DNA from: Oxyruncus cristatus
Lineage: Eukaryota; Chordata; Aves; Passeriformes; Cotingidae
NCBI GenBank assembly: GCA_013399855.1
Contig: VXAY01001258.1
Location: forward strand, 1,994-65,993
Length of the DNA: 64,000 bases
Direction: 5' to 3'
The translations under genes and the position numbers were made by a program. Of this stretch, positions 13,290 to 25,817 are shown piece by piece; position 1 is the stretch's first letter; each line of letters begins with the position of its first letter. The notes under the pieces were generated by a model. That model saw nothing but the letters and a program-made list of their open reading frames with translations. It searched no databases and was not told where the DNA came from.

Positions 13290-13790
13290 TGAAAAGTCAC
13301 CAGAAATTCCCTCTCGCCGCTTTCCTTGTAGCACGGCGAGGGTACGCGAGCCTTGCGTGCACCAATCGAACCAAAGCAGCTGAATTCATTCATCCCGGCT
13401 GGCAGCACCGCCCCGATGGGTGAGCGGGGGCAGCTGTGCCGAGGGGAAGGGCCGGCGCGCCTCCCGCCCCCGCAGACAAGGGATGACGCATCGGATGCTG
13501 CTGCGGCCCCGCTCCCATGAATAATCCTCCCGCAGAAGGAGCCCCGCGGACGTCAGCGCTGGCTGCGATGAGTCAGAGATCAGAGAGCGAGGCTTTTCTG
13601 GAACCAATACCCAACGGGGGCTCGGCCCTCACGAAACCAGCGCCTTTGCCTCGCAAACCAACGGGCTGGCTCGGCAAGAGTCTCGTTGACCACAGCGCGT
13701 TCCGCGGCCGAGGGGCTGCGGCGGGACTGTTCAGTGCGGGCTTTGCAGCCCGTCCTGGGCGCGGGGAGAGCTGAAGCCACCAAAACACGC
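13290..13790. promoter_or_regulatory. Intronic CpG-rich block with bZIP-type sites
   Basis: An isolated CpG-dense block deep in the VWC2L downstream intron. It contains CCAAT boxes (13,362-13,366 and 13,604-13,608), a CRE-like TGACGCA (13,484-13,490), GACGTCA (13,549-13,555) and AP-1-type TGAGTCA (13,569-13,575). The three bZIP-type sites fall within 92 bases. It could be a promoter for an unannotated transcript, an alternative promoter or an enhancer. No coding exon is evident. Confidence 0.4.
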
Positions 13791-14087
13791 CGGTATTTCG
13801 GCTCACAAGCCAGAAAGCACTCAAGAGGCACTGACCTGAGCTAACGATACCGAAGCAATATCGAACGAGGGCTCTTCCACCCACGCCTCCTGACACTTCC
13901 CATGCATTTCAATCAGGCCAGAAAGCACAATTCCAGGTGCTGTTCTGCAAACAGCAAAGCCTGCGGCCCTGATCCTGCAAGGTACCAAGAGTTTCCCAAA
14001 AGCACTGGATGCTGACAGCCTTCTCCTGCCAAGTGTGGAAGGAAGTGGTGGCCCCAAAGGCATCTAACTCCAGATGAGTATTTTAAT

Positions 14088-14405
14088 CCCACAGAATGGT
14101 TTGGGCTGTAAGGGACCTTAAAGATCATCTCATTCCAACCCCTGCCATGGGCAGGGACACCTTCTGCTAGCCCAGGTTGCTCCAAGCCCCATCCAACCTG
14201 GCCTTGAACACTTCCAGGGATGGGGCAGCCACAGCTTCTCTGGGCAACCTGTGCCAGGGCCTCAGCACCCTCACAGGGAAGAGGAGTTTCCAAACATTTA
14301 ATCAAAACCTACTCCATCAGTTTGCAACCACTGCCCCTTGTCCAGTCACAACAGGCTCTTGTAAAACCTCCCTCTCCATCCTTCTTACAGGCTCCCTTCA
14401 ATCTT
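14088..14405 (-). mobile_element. CR1 LINE 3' fragment
   Basis: Reverse complement of the CR1 3' end: CACAGAATGGTTTGGGCTG, GGGACCTTAAAGATCATCTC, CTTCCAGGGATGGGGCAGCC, then CCTCACAGGGAAGAGGAGTT and CCCCTTGTCCAGTCACAACA. It resembles the 4.47 kb copy and is also 5'-truncated. Frames through it are remnants or chance. Confidence 0.95.
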
Positions 14406-17400
14406 GGACCTGGCTACTTACCCAGGCAAGGGGGAGAGCTGAGCGGGAAGGACATTTCCCATCACAGTCAAAGCTATTTCTCCTGTTCCTCTCCCACTCA
14501 AACAGGGAGGGAAAGACAAAGGCGCAAACACCTTCAGCTTTTAGTAAAAATCAGAGCAGGCTGTCTGAAATAATTCATAAGGCAAAAAGCCACTTCGTTT
14601 CTGTCTTCCCTGTTTGAAATGTTCCAAATTATCAAATAAAGATCTACATTTAAAACCGTCTCAACCCCCCAACCCTTCAGATTTGAGTGAGTTTGTTCTG
14701 AAAGCATTAAATGGGGCATCTGATCACTTCAAGGTTTTTCCCTGACCCTTTTCAACGTACAAACAGAGAGTTTGCTATAATTGGCCTTTTTCCCGGGGAG
14801 GTTTCAGTGAGTCAGCATTTTCTGACCAACATATTCCCATTTTCTTCAAATGCTCTCAAGCGGCTGCAGTGAAAAGAGTCTGAGCTTTGAAAGGTTGGGG
14901 AGAACTTTGTGTGCTCATCTTCACATAGACCCACTCCTCTCAACAGATCCCAGTGCAGGACACCAGCGCTTCTCTTTTTAGTACAACGACTCCTGCTCCA
15001 TTTGTTCTAACAAACTGCTTCCCTACCAGCACTACTGGCCATGAAACTTTTGTAACTGGGACAAAAATGTGGCTTAGCTGATGTGAAATGAGTTACACCA
15101 GATTGCATCAATTGTGGGACTGGCCCATATCTATTCTTTTTGTTAAAACTCCTCACTGAATTCCTTGTCGCAATTAGGATTTCAGAAACAGGTACAAGTG
15201 GAATATGGACATCCTGGAGTTCACCTCCCATTACAAAGAGCTGACAATCCCCTGACTGTCACCTGTGGGTGACTTCTCTGCCCAGCCCTCTTTCATTAAC
15301 TGCATCAACACAGCCAGAGGCACGAGGAACTGACCCACACCAACCCAGGCAGCCAAAGCAAAGAAAGCAACATCCTCTCCTCTTTCCTACTGGGATTTTA
15401 CTGGCTCATAACCAAGCCTATGCTCTTCAGTCTTGGGCAGTAAGGCAGATCAACCAGCCAAACCTGCAGGAATGGAGGCACAAGATGCCTCATGCTGCAG
15501 GAGTGATGTCCTGGTGCTGTGCCTGCAGACACACCCGTGGAAAGCCAGAGCACACACAGACAGCTCACTGAGAGGGCAAGGGGTGAGCCAAGGGGGTGGA
15601 AGGAAATGGATGCTGATGTTTGTGGGCACAAGAGCATCTCTGGACAACAAGGACTGGCAATTATCCGATGGCAGACTTGGAACTGCTTCCCCCCATCCTT
15701 CTGCAGCAGCACAGCTCTGCCACTGTCACACAGCAGCCCCGCTGCCACCGACACAACATCCTGGCACCCTCACCCGAACGTGCTTTACCAAAGTGTGGGT
15801 CCCTCTGGCAAATGGTCCCACCAAGCCTGCACTCCTGTTCCTTCTGCCCAGGTGAGGCAGTGCATCAGTAAATCAGGGGTAGAGATAAAGAAAAACACAC
15901 CTTAAAAACACTTCTTAGTCTCTCCAGCCAAACTGATGCGTGATTGGCAAGGCTGGGATGTGCAGACATGCAGTAATATCCCCAGGAGGAGAATACTGCA
16001 CTGCTTCTCTTCTCAGAGGGGCAGAGGTGCAGGAGAGACAGAAGGCTGTGGCTGAAATGCAGGACTCTACCAAAGAAGAGAGGATGGAGATGTAGTAAAG
16101 GTGGAGGGAAGGAAAGGAAGCAGGAGGAGAAAACTTCCATGTGCTTTTCTTAAGTTGAAGTGTTCTCAGACTTGCTTAGCTCTAATCTTTAATTCATATT
16201 TTCATTAGAGTCTCTCTGCTCTGTAAAGTCTGCATTTCATGTAAAAGGAGCAGCTCAAACATCAATTATTTGACATCAGTCAACCCCTTGTTAAAGTCCT
16301 CTACTCTACATATATATAGGCTTCAATAAAAGAAGCATTAAACATTCATTAAATTAGAAAGACACGAAGACAGAGTCTGCTACTCTTCTCATACAGATAT
16401 GCTTAGCAATCCAACCTTCTACAGCAGCAAACCCATCTCTAATCCTTTCAGAAATCCTGACCATGCAGAACACCCCAGTCTCCTGCAATGTCCCTCTGAG
16501 TAACCCAGGCATATCAGCAGGTCAGATCCTTCGCTGGAGTAAATCAGAGCAAAACAGAGACATTACACCATTTTACACAGACTCAGGATTTGGCTTTAGG
16601 CTTCTCTTTGCAGCAAAATGGTTTACAGCAATGTAAATGGGTAATAATGTCATTTTTGGTTTTTTAAGTCACACCAAGAATCTGATCAGGCTACACCACC
16701 CCTGAACAGCAACACCACGCCTGCTTTCATTTCATTTCAGTACTGCTTTGGCTGCTTGGGAACCTGGCCTCCCAATCTGGATCTAGGAACTTCCTCCCCA
16801 CAAAAAAGTCCCAAACCGGCCCCCCTACTATCTCTAACACCTACCCCATACTATCATGGTGATAGTGAATCTTGCACTACCACTGGTGCACACAAATTTC
16901 AGCAACATTTTCCCAAGGGGAAACAATCACTGATGAGCAGAAGCTTCCTCACGAACATTTCTGAGTTTAAAGAGCAACGCAGACCATGTCACTCGTTTCC
17001 CACATCTCTGAGAGCTGTGCTTGCCAAAAGAGACTTTGGAGCCAGTCCCATCTGACAAATGGCTTCTCATAACTCTGCCCGGCCCTTCTCCTTAGGGTGC
17101 ATTTTGAACTCTGCTGCGCTGGAAGCATGGAAGCACGGTTAGGGCTTGGGGTACAAATTCAGGATAGCAGCTTTCAGCTCCTGCCTGGCCTTTGGCTGTC
17201 AGGCAGAGCCTTTTCCTGCCGCGTTTAATTTGTGAATTATCCTTTTCTTGCTTGCTGGGCACAGGAAGAGAACAGAAAGGCTCGGGCAGCACCAGGTGAC
17301 CCGTGAGCGTGCAGGTGAACATGTCTGGTCGCAGGGGCTGCTGTCCCGCTGGCTCCCGTGGCAGCTCCCTTTGAATGGAGCTTTTCCCAGCAGCATCCCT

Positions 17401-18446
17401 GTCACTCTGGCACTGCACAGTCCAGCAGCTCCTGCTTTGTGTGAGCACTGAGCTGTGTGATAGAGTTAATCACATTAAGCGCTGCTCACTTCATGGTTTT
17501 GTTCTCTAAAGGCTTTTCCTCTCCCTTGCCTCTTTTAGTCTCACTTTCTTTGAAACTTCAGGAAGTGGCAGGTCCAACTCAGCCCTCCCTGATGCTATCC
17601 AGCACCAGGATGGCTAATTTTGGAAGGTTTAACCTCTGTATACCTTTCCAAAGCTTTTTCACTGTTATCAGATACCGCTTCCAACAGCTGTGCCCACCCG
17701 GAGCAGGCCAGTCTTGAGTCAGCAGGGCATTTAAGCAACTGGATAATCCAACTGCTGAGATTTCCAAAAGCCAAGGAGGGTCTGGCTCTTCACAGGTGCT
17801 TATGTGTTGAATTTCCACCAGCAAGTTTGGCACCTACACACCTTTAACCACTTGGCCCTAAGTGATAAGGATGAGCAAGCTCCTCAGAAAGGCAATTCCA
17901 GGGAAATGACTTCTCTCAAACTGCAGTATTGCGTCAGGCTGGTGTCTGCCTGGCCGAAATATATCGCTTCATTTTCAGTCTAGATCTTCTACCAGCTTTT
18001 AAATCCTCTGTTGGTAATCAAATCACTCCTGTACTTGAGCTAACAGGGCACCACAGTTCCCATTCCTGCTGGTAATCCCAAAGAACACGAGCCAGTCATT
18101 GCTGTGCCCTCTCAGCCTGGCCTGTCCGTGAGGTGGTGGCCATGGGGTGACCGAGTGCCCACGAGGCTGGCTGGTACTGGGTGCCATCAGTGCTTCATCC
18201 ACCAGCAATGAAGGGTGCTGTGGTTACACTACACTACTACCTGCGGCCTCCGGGAGCCAGGAGAGGATGGTGGAGTCCAGCAAAGTCCGGCAGGGGGAAC
18301 ATGTCTCCTCTTGGATGGTCACATTCAACTTGCATCTGCACAACCAAGCAGCATATTGCATAGACTTTGACTGAAGGGGGGTTAAGTGCAACCTTAAAAT
18401 CTGGCCATTTCAGGAATTTCTGAAATAAATTAGAAGAGGAATTTTA

Positions 18447-18487
18447 TTTAGTTTTTTGTTTTTTGTTTTTTTTTTTTTTTTTTTTTC
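18447..18487 (+). repeat. Poly-T tract
   Basis: T-rich tract ending in 21 uninterrupted T residues (18,466-18,486), so poly-A on the gene strand. No element body is identified next to it. Confidence 0.8.
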
Positions 18488-21373
18488 TAAAGGAATCTGC
18501 CCATGGCTCCAAATCACTGTTTTCCACAAAGTAAATGAAGTCTTCTCTCATCCTCTTGCCACATTTTCTGTGTCACCTTTATGCTCCAACAGCTGTATAA
18601 AATCAAATGGCAGGCAAAACATCCTCTCCCCGAATCCTTCTTTTTTTTTTCCTCAAACTTTTAGTAATTTTTTTTCCACATTTTCTTGATTTTTTTTTTT
18701 GGTCACTGATCAGGTTAGAAGCAGAAGCTTTCCAAAACAATGACCTGGAGCTTCAGCGATCCACATCTTGGAGATAAATAATGAGCTATATTTATGCAAT
18801 AAAGCACAAGTAGTTTAATATCCAGGCACTGGATTATTTTATATTAAAATCTTGGCACTTTTCAATATAGCTGGTAATTTGGAACAATAGAGACCATGTG
18901 GGAAAGTTCTTTTTGTCAATACTGGTTAACAACATGCAGCTTTCACCTAAAAGGATTTACATTCAGCCTTTTGTCCCCCCAAATCCTTGAAGCCTCAAGG
19001 GTCTGACCCTGGGTGTTATTTGACACAGAATTCCCTTAGGAACATGTGTAAAATGTATTTGCTTGCTAAAGGAAAGGTTCCCTTGGCTTCAACAGGCTGG
19101 GAAAATCCTTGGGGGTTTCCTGAGCAAGATGTGCTGTGCTACAGCAGGATCAGGCTGGGGTGCAGAATGCTTATTTCAAATTAACTCCAACAGAGAAATA
19201 ATGAGCAGCAAGTTTATATTCTCGGTGAATTAAGAGAGAAGCTTAGGTAAAACGTGGGTTTATGTGCACGGAAATAAATTATTATTTACTCGCTTTTGCG
19301 CTAATGCCCTCAAATATGGAGACATTCGTAGGGGATTATTAATATTTATAGCATATTATAATAAATACCCACAAGAGCTTTGCCTGAAGACATGCTATTT
19401 TACCAATGTAAAATCTTGCTGAAGGTCAAAGGGATCTTTATTTGTGTGTGGAGGGCAGGATCAGCCTCTTTACTTGGAAATCTGTATCAACTGGGATAAT
19501 TTAAAACTTTAATTAAAGACCTAGTGACAGATTATCTACAAAACGTCTTCCTCCTGCCCAGTATTCCATCAGGAATGTCTCCAGAAGCCCAGGCTGAGTA
19601 AGCACACTTGCCAGGAAATATTTCACTGTGGACATGTTAGCTGCTATCTGGCTTGTTGGGTAACAAATTCTTTTGCTGAGGATTGGTGGCAACAAACATT
19701 GAATTAAAGGCAAAACCATACCCCAAACCAGAAATCTATAATACTTATTTTGTTCATCCCTCAAGAAAATGAAAGCACCACAGCAAAGGCTATTTTTGCA
19801 GCTGTGTCAATGCATGTGTAAATGGGGAAAGGCACCTTTGAAACGTTCTGCAAAGCATTTCACACTTTAGAGAGGACAAGAAGTTAACAATTCTATTTTG
19901 GCACCTATTAGAATTTTAAAATTAATTTCCCTGACACAGCTGTGCCATAAAACCCCCGAGGACGATAAGTTTTTGCTAATGTCAAGATTACTTTTGGATA
20001 CAATTCTGAAGGAGCCCTGTGTAAAATTAGGAGAACACGGGGTTCCAGGTGCCCTGTACTGCCCTCTCCTCACCTCCGCTCAGCTCTAAACTTTTCCCAG
20101 GCAGCTGCCAGGCTGCCAGTTGGGAATTGCATCTGGTTTTCCTCCCAGGGAGCGGCAGATGGTGGCTGGATGCACGAGTGGCGTGAAGCTGAGCCCCCTG
20201 AGAGCAGGGAGCTTGGAAGGACCTCCAAGGCCCCTTCGGGACTCCCTGCTGGAGCACATCTACTCACACCCCCAGGAAAGGGCATGTTGGGAGCGGGTGG
20301 TTTCGGCTCCGGCTAACAGCACAGGGGAGAAGGGGAAACACTGGGAATTTCTCCCTTTGTGCACAGCAGGAGGTGAGAGCTGCTTGGAGCTGGCAAAGAA
20401 AAGGAACCAATTTAATCTGGATCACAGGTAAAACCAGATTAAGAGACAGGAGGGATGATGATACTCTGGGGATCCCCCCCCATCCCTGCACCCTACAGCC
20501 TTGCCAGACAACAGCCAAAGGGGTGAAGGAAATGGCAAGAGCAACCTCCAAGCGATGCATGAGAAAGGGTGTTAAAAACACACCCATCCCACCAGCAACA
20601 GGGCTCAATCCGCAGTGTCGGATGGATTTATGGAGGGACAAATTGGGAAATGAAGAGTTCAGGGTCAGATGAGAAGGCCCAGAGGAGGTATGAGCAACAC
20701 CATACGGGCATGTCCACAGCCCTGGCCACAGGAGGATGGAGAGCTCACTGGGATTTTTGAGTGGAAAGGCTTTGGCTCAGGCAGAGTGGATGGATTTCCT
20801 TTTTGAGCTGCAGGAGAGCCTGGGGGCAGGAGGGACAGTGTGGATGGTGGCAGCCACGGGCTTGATTTTAACAGTGATAGGCAAGTTTTAAATGCTGTAG
20901 AGGAGAGAGTTAACAACAGCTGACACACTTTTGTCTGGAGAAGTCACAATGACTAGAAATAACAACTCGGGGCCATAATTCCGCGGTCTGTCACTACTAG
21001 GAAACATGAAATCCAGTGACCTTTCATCTCCACGACAGAAATGCTGCGCAGCACCTGGAGCCATCGTCCTTAAAATCCACTCTGACAAACTGGATGATGG
21101 GACATGAAGGTGAAAATGTCCTCTCCCTCCCTCATCCCCAAATTTCAGCCTCCTGGTGAACTCCGCCTGCTCTGTGTGTAACGTGGTATCCCTTGCCAAG
21201 CAAAGCCAGTTTTGCAGGAGCTGCAGCATTTAGCAAAGCATGAGACAACAATTTCACTTCTTTTGACGATCAGGAATAAAATCTCTTGTTCTAAATGATG
21301 GGAGGGAAATTGATATTGGCTTTCTATGAATCTTCAGGTCAGGCTTGTTAGAATCAACGTATTTTTGCATTAT

Positions 21374-21560
21374 CACAGAATCAATGAATGGTTTGGGTTG
21401 GAAGGGACCTTAAGAATCATCTCATTCCACCCCCTGCCATGGGCAGGGACACCTTCCTTTATCCCAGTTTGCTCCAAGCCCGGTCCAAGCTGGCCTTGAA
21501 CACTTCCAGGGATGGGGCAGCCACAGCTTCTCTGGGCAGCCTGTGCCGGTGCTCACTGCT
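21374..21560 (-). mobile_element. CR1 LINE 3' fragment
   Basis: Starts TATCACAGAATCAATGAATG, then GGTTTGGGTTGGAAGGGACC, the CATGGGCAGGGACACCTTCC block and CTTCCAGGGATGGGGCAGCC. Similarity is lost after the GGGCAGCCTGTGCC segment. Minus orientation, 5'-truncated. Confidence 0.94.
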
Positions 21561-22260
21561 GCACAGCAATTATGCCCTTGGCAAGACAGGAGTTAAGAAA
21601 GACACATATCTGAATGTCTCAAGAGGAAATTATTCTTCTGGTAAGGGCAGCAACAGCTAAACAAGCAGGCAAGCCATGCTGCTGGCAGAGTGCAGCAAAT
21701 GATGCAGGGCTGTGTTTTAACCAAAACCAAGGATTTCCCAAAACTTCAGAGAGTAGCTTTTGAAATGATAATTTGCTCTTCATGTCTTTCTGGAGATTGA
21801 CTTTTCTTCCCCTCTTAACAACTGCATCCCGTGAGCTCTTCTGTTTGCCAGTCTAAAATGATGACCACAGGGACTGAGATTAAGGTAAAATCTTTTCATC
21901 ACACTGAAACATGGCACTGGAACTGTCTTGACCGCTTTGGCAGAAAGCAAAAGCTACTGGATGGAAGGAAAAAAACAAATAAATTAAAAAAAAGGGGGGT
22001 TCAGCCATTTAAGTGGGTCTGTCAGCTTGTGTTACCTTCACACATTTGTGAAACTGAGCTTTAATTGACTGGCTGCAGTGGGGAGCTGAAAGACAAAATT
22101 TTGGTCTCAAGATGAACAGACAGCTGAAAGTGTTGTGCTCCTCATTCATTAGGATGTGTCAGAGGGATTCAGATGGGAAGAGACACAGCAATGGCTGCTA
22201 CTTTCTCCTGAGCCTCCCAGACTGTAAGGGAAAGGCAAAGGGAGTGTGCCACATGCAGCC

Positions 22261-22284
22261 ATGAGCATGTAACAACATGCTCAT
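22261..22284. repeat. Inverted repeat, 10-bp arms, 4-base loop
   Basis: ATGAGCATGT, loop AACA, then ACATGCTCAT: perfect arms. Too short for a typical pre-miRNA and not a recognised element end. Confidence 0.85.
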
Positions 22285-24507
22285 CATATTCCCCGTGACA
22301 AAGGAGACTGTCTTAGTGCCCACTGATTTTTATCACTGTGTGAATTGTTTCATTACATTTGTGATGGATACAGCCAGAACTTCAAGCTTCGGCCAACTAT
22401 TAGCCAGTCACAGCTCCAGCTGCAGCAAGAGGAGCAGAAAGCCCAGCTGGGAGGTCTCACATCCCATCCCTGCAGCCAGGCTGGGATGAAAGGAGGGGTT
22501 CAGTTCCCCTCCACAGCTCCTCAGTCCCAAGGAACAGCCATGACCCATCGCTGGCTGAGCTGTGCTCCAAGGCCTGTTCTCTCTGGCGCCAGAGACCAGG
22601 ATTCCCAAGGCTGCTCTGGAGAGGATGGTGAGAAACACATCCCTGCCTAAAACAGGTTTCAGTTGTACAGCTTTATATCTGTATCTCCCAAAGATGAGCA
22701 AACAGAGGAGGGGAGGGATTTGGTTAAAACCATGGCTGAAGTCTCCTGGCTTCTACTTTAGGGTTCCAATCTATGCCCCAGAGTCCCTTCAGCATGTGGC
22801 TGATTTTCCCTCTTGTCCTCCTCTCCCTGTTCCCATCAGCAGGAGCTGCTTCTTTCCCTTTCCCTGGTTATTTTGGCACTCTTGATTGTTTTGGGAAGAA
22901 AGATGCTGGTCCTTCCTGGTCACCAGGGATGTCGGGGACTGTGACACAGGAAGCCACCCACCCCCAAAGAGGGACAGTCTGGTTACTGGGGAACTGGTCA
23001 CGGTGCTGAAAGGTCGGTAGAGAAATCCAGCAGCTCCTGGACCTGCGTGAAGGCACCTCTGAGTCTGCGCTCCTGGGAAGCCTGAGGGATGCTCCCAGGT
23101 TGGATTCATGTGACGCAAACCGGATGGGATGTGGTACCAGTGTAAATGCTGGGGATTCAGGATGGGACCCTACATAGGACGGGAACAGAGGCCAAACACA
23201 CAGGAGCGGCGCTTTTCGGGTGTAGATGAGTCAGAGCCGCGGGTGACGGGCACAGCCATGGCCAGTGGTACCCCCAGGTCACCAACCCAAGGCATCAGTC
23301 TTGTTGAGTGTGGTGGGAAACCTCACAAGCACAGCAATGGTGGCGGACAGAACCAGGGAACAAACCTTTTCTCTGCAGCTCATCAGCAACAACAACAAAC
23401 CAATGAAATTTCCTATGAACATTTTCTGCTTTTCAACAGCAACACAAAACTAAGGGAAAATCTTAAATATACTTTGAAGCAAAAATCAGTGTTTAATAGA
23501 AACCTTAGGATTTCAATTAGTATTTTTGGGTACAATTTTCCAGACATTTTTTTAATTTTGCCAGCTCCTTTAGTAAAAATATTTTGCTTTTCCAACTCTT
23601 TGCTTTTCCTCTGCCTTAAAGAGCAGAAAATGTGTTGAAAATGTTATTTCTTCGCAAACATTTTCATTTAGATCCCAAAGCAACCATTACTCTTATCCAG
23701 CAGCAGTGATGTATGTATGAGAAAATATATACAGATTGTGAATTTCAAACAAGAGAAGATGAATCCAAGTAGCCATTTTTTACATGTTTAGAAAGCTGTG
23801 AAGAGGTTTCTGTGCAGCTGCCTTACCTTTTAATCTGTCTTCACATCTACATTAAGAGAAAGGTGCTTTTTCAGAGACATACATGTGTACAGGCTGTGGT
23901 ACAAGACTGGGGAGACCTTCTTGGAAACACGAGTTCTTTTCCAAAGAGGTACTTTCAGTCACTCCAAAACCTTTCTTGAAAGTATTAATGAATCAGACTC
24001 CAATTCATAAATCACTTCAGAGGACAGTGAGGGCCAACACTACACACACAACTTCCAGCACACAACTAATGATGTTCTGGCCTTGGTGAGTGTCTTACTG
24101 GCCACAGGAGAAGTTTGCCATTGATTTTGGTGAGTTTTCCCTTGGTCTTGGGTAATAAGCATTGGTTTCTTAATTTAGGGACGAAGACTCTCTTTTCTCA
24201 TGGACCTGGTTCTATGTTAGATTAATTATGAGAAAAAAGCAAAGACATGAAACAACAATCACTGAAATCAGGACTCAGTCCTACAAAGCCTTAGTCAAGT
24301 CAGCCATTCCATCTGCTTCCAGGAGAAGACACAGGCCAGGAAGGGCAGCCTTCAATTTTCCCAGCTGCCACCCCGTAACTGAAGGCCACGCACAAGGAGA
24401 AGTAGCATCCCCAACGCCAGCCTGTGCCCATGGAAGCAAACCTCCCGGGGATGCATCAGTAATGACATTTGAATAAAATGTTTCCTTTATATCTCTTTGT
24501 TAATTCA

Positions 24508-24654
<147 letters not shown>

Positions 24655-25623
24655 CTAGGAACAAATCTCAGATTAGCCCAGTGCCTCCCGCAGCTCACAA
24701 CTTTGCAACATTTCCATCTTGCCATAAGATAAACACATCAATACCCCTTGACTGCATCATTCATCATGGGTAACACAACTTAACCTCTGGGACAAAAGAG
24801 CAACATCTGAAAGAGGCACCAGAACATCAGAAAAAACAGCGTGTGAGCCTTGTTTTCCCAGAGGGATGTGGGGTTCTTTAGCCTTCAGGAGACTTTAGGT
24901 CCCTTTGCCAAAAAAAAAATTAAGCTGAAGCTACCAGGTTGTACCTCTGCTCTCCCCATCTGTGTCATCTGATGCATCTGGCACCAGAGGAAGAGCAGGA
25001 TTTTGGGAAGGTCATGAGTGTTGGTTCATCCCAGGAAGGGAGGACAGGGTGATTTTCCAGGACATACTCCTCTGCCTTGTAAACCACCCCTGCCAGCACA
25101 CCTCAAGCTGTTGGAAAGGTGTTGCTAGGGTGGCCTGTCCATCTGGCAGCCTCTCAGCATTCACTCCCACTTTTCAGGGCGGAGGAGAACGGTGTTGCTC
25201 TTGAGGGGCAAAACCATTTTATTCTGTGTTTGTGCAGCACCTGCAGCCAGGGTCTGTGAGCAGTCCCATGACATTACCATTAGTTCTGGTCCTGGCCCCT
25301 CTCCTGCTTGCTTCAACAAGGTCTGTAAGCAACAGACTCACACAAAATATGTAAATAATTAAGAGACTGAGTAATTCAGCTGAGTCAGGGAATTCTGGAT
25401 TACAGCACACAGCAAAATGGATTCGTTTCAGCTCCATCAATCCAAACAGGAGTCTCTATCCACCCCTGAATAGCACAGAGTTGTTACTGCCTCACCCTTT
25501 GAAAAGCTGTGAAAACATGTTGACAAACAGAAAGGTCAGTGTTTTAAGGTTACCAGTGACTTATGTGTGTGCAAGTGTGATGAAAGGATGGCAAAAGAGC
25601 TAAGAAAGGAGAAGAAGAGGAGA

Positions 25624-25651
25624 ACTGAAAGGAAAATAACTTCCTTTCAGT
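25624..25651. repeat. Inverted repeat, 11-bp arms, 6-base loop
   Basis: ACTGAAAGGAA, loop AATAAC, then TTCCTTTCAGT: perfect arms, at the end of a purine-rich tract in the VWC2L intron. Confidence 0.85.
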
Positions 25652-25798
25652 AGCAGTAGGTTCAATATGTACCTCCCATTTTCCCAGCAATGGTAGATCC
25701 ATCACTTACACTTGAAGGAATATATGTGGGTATTGGAAAAAAATTCTGCTTTATTTTGCATTGATGGGAGTCTGCAGCAATGGGAATTCCCCAATATT

Positions 25799-25817
25799 AA
25801 AAAAAAAAAAAAAAAAG
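25799..25817 (+). repeat. Poly-A run
   Basis: Nineteen consecutive A residues within the VWC2L intron, preceded by GGGAATTCCCCAATATT. No attached retroelement is recognised. Confidence 0.8.

Noticed and set aside
20200..20250. Possible further CR1 fragment (CTTGGAAGGACCTCCAAGGC)
   Set aside because: Only about 20 bases are CR1-like and flanks do not continue the consensus.
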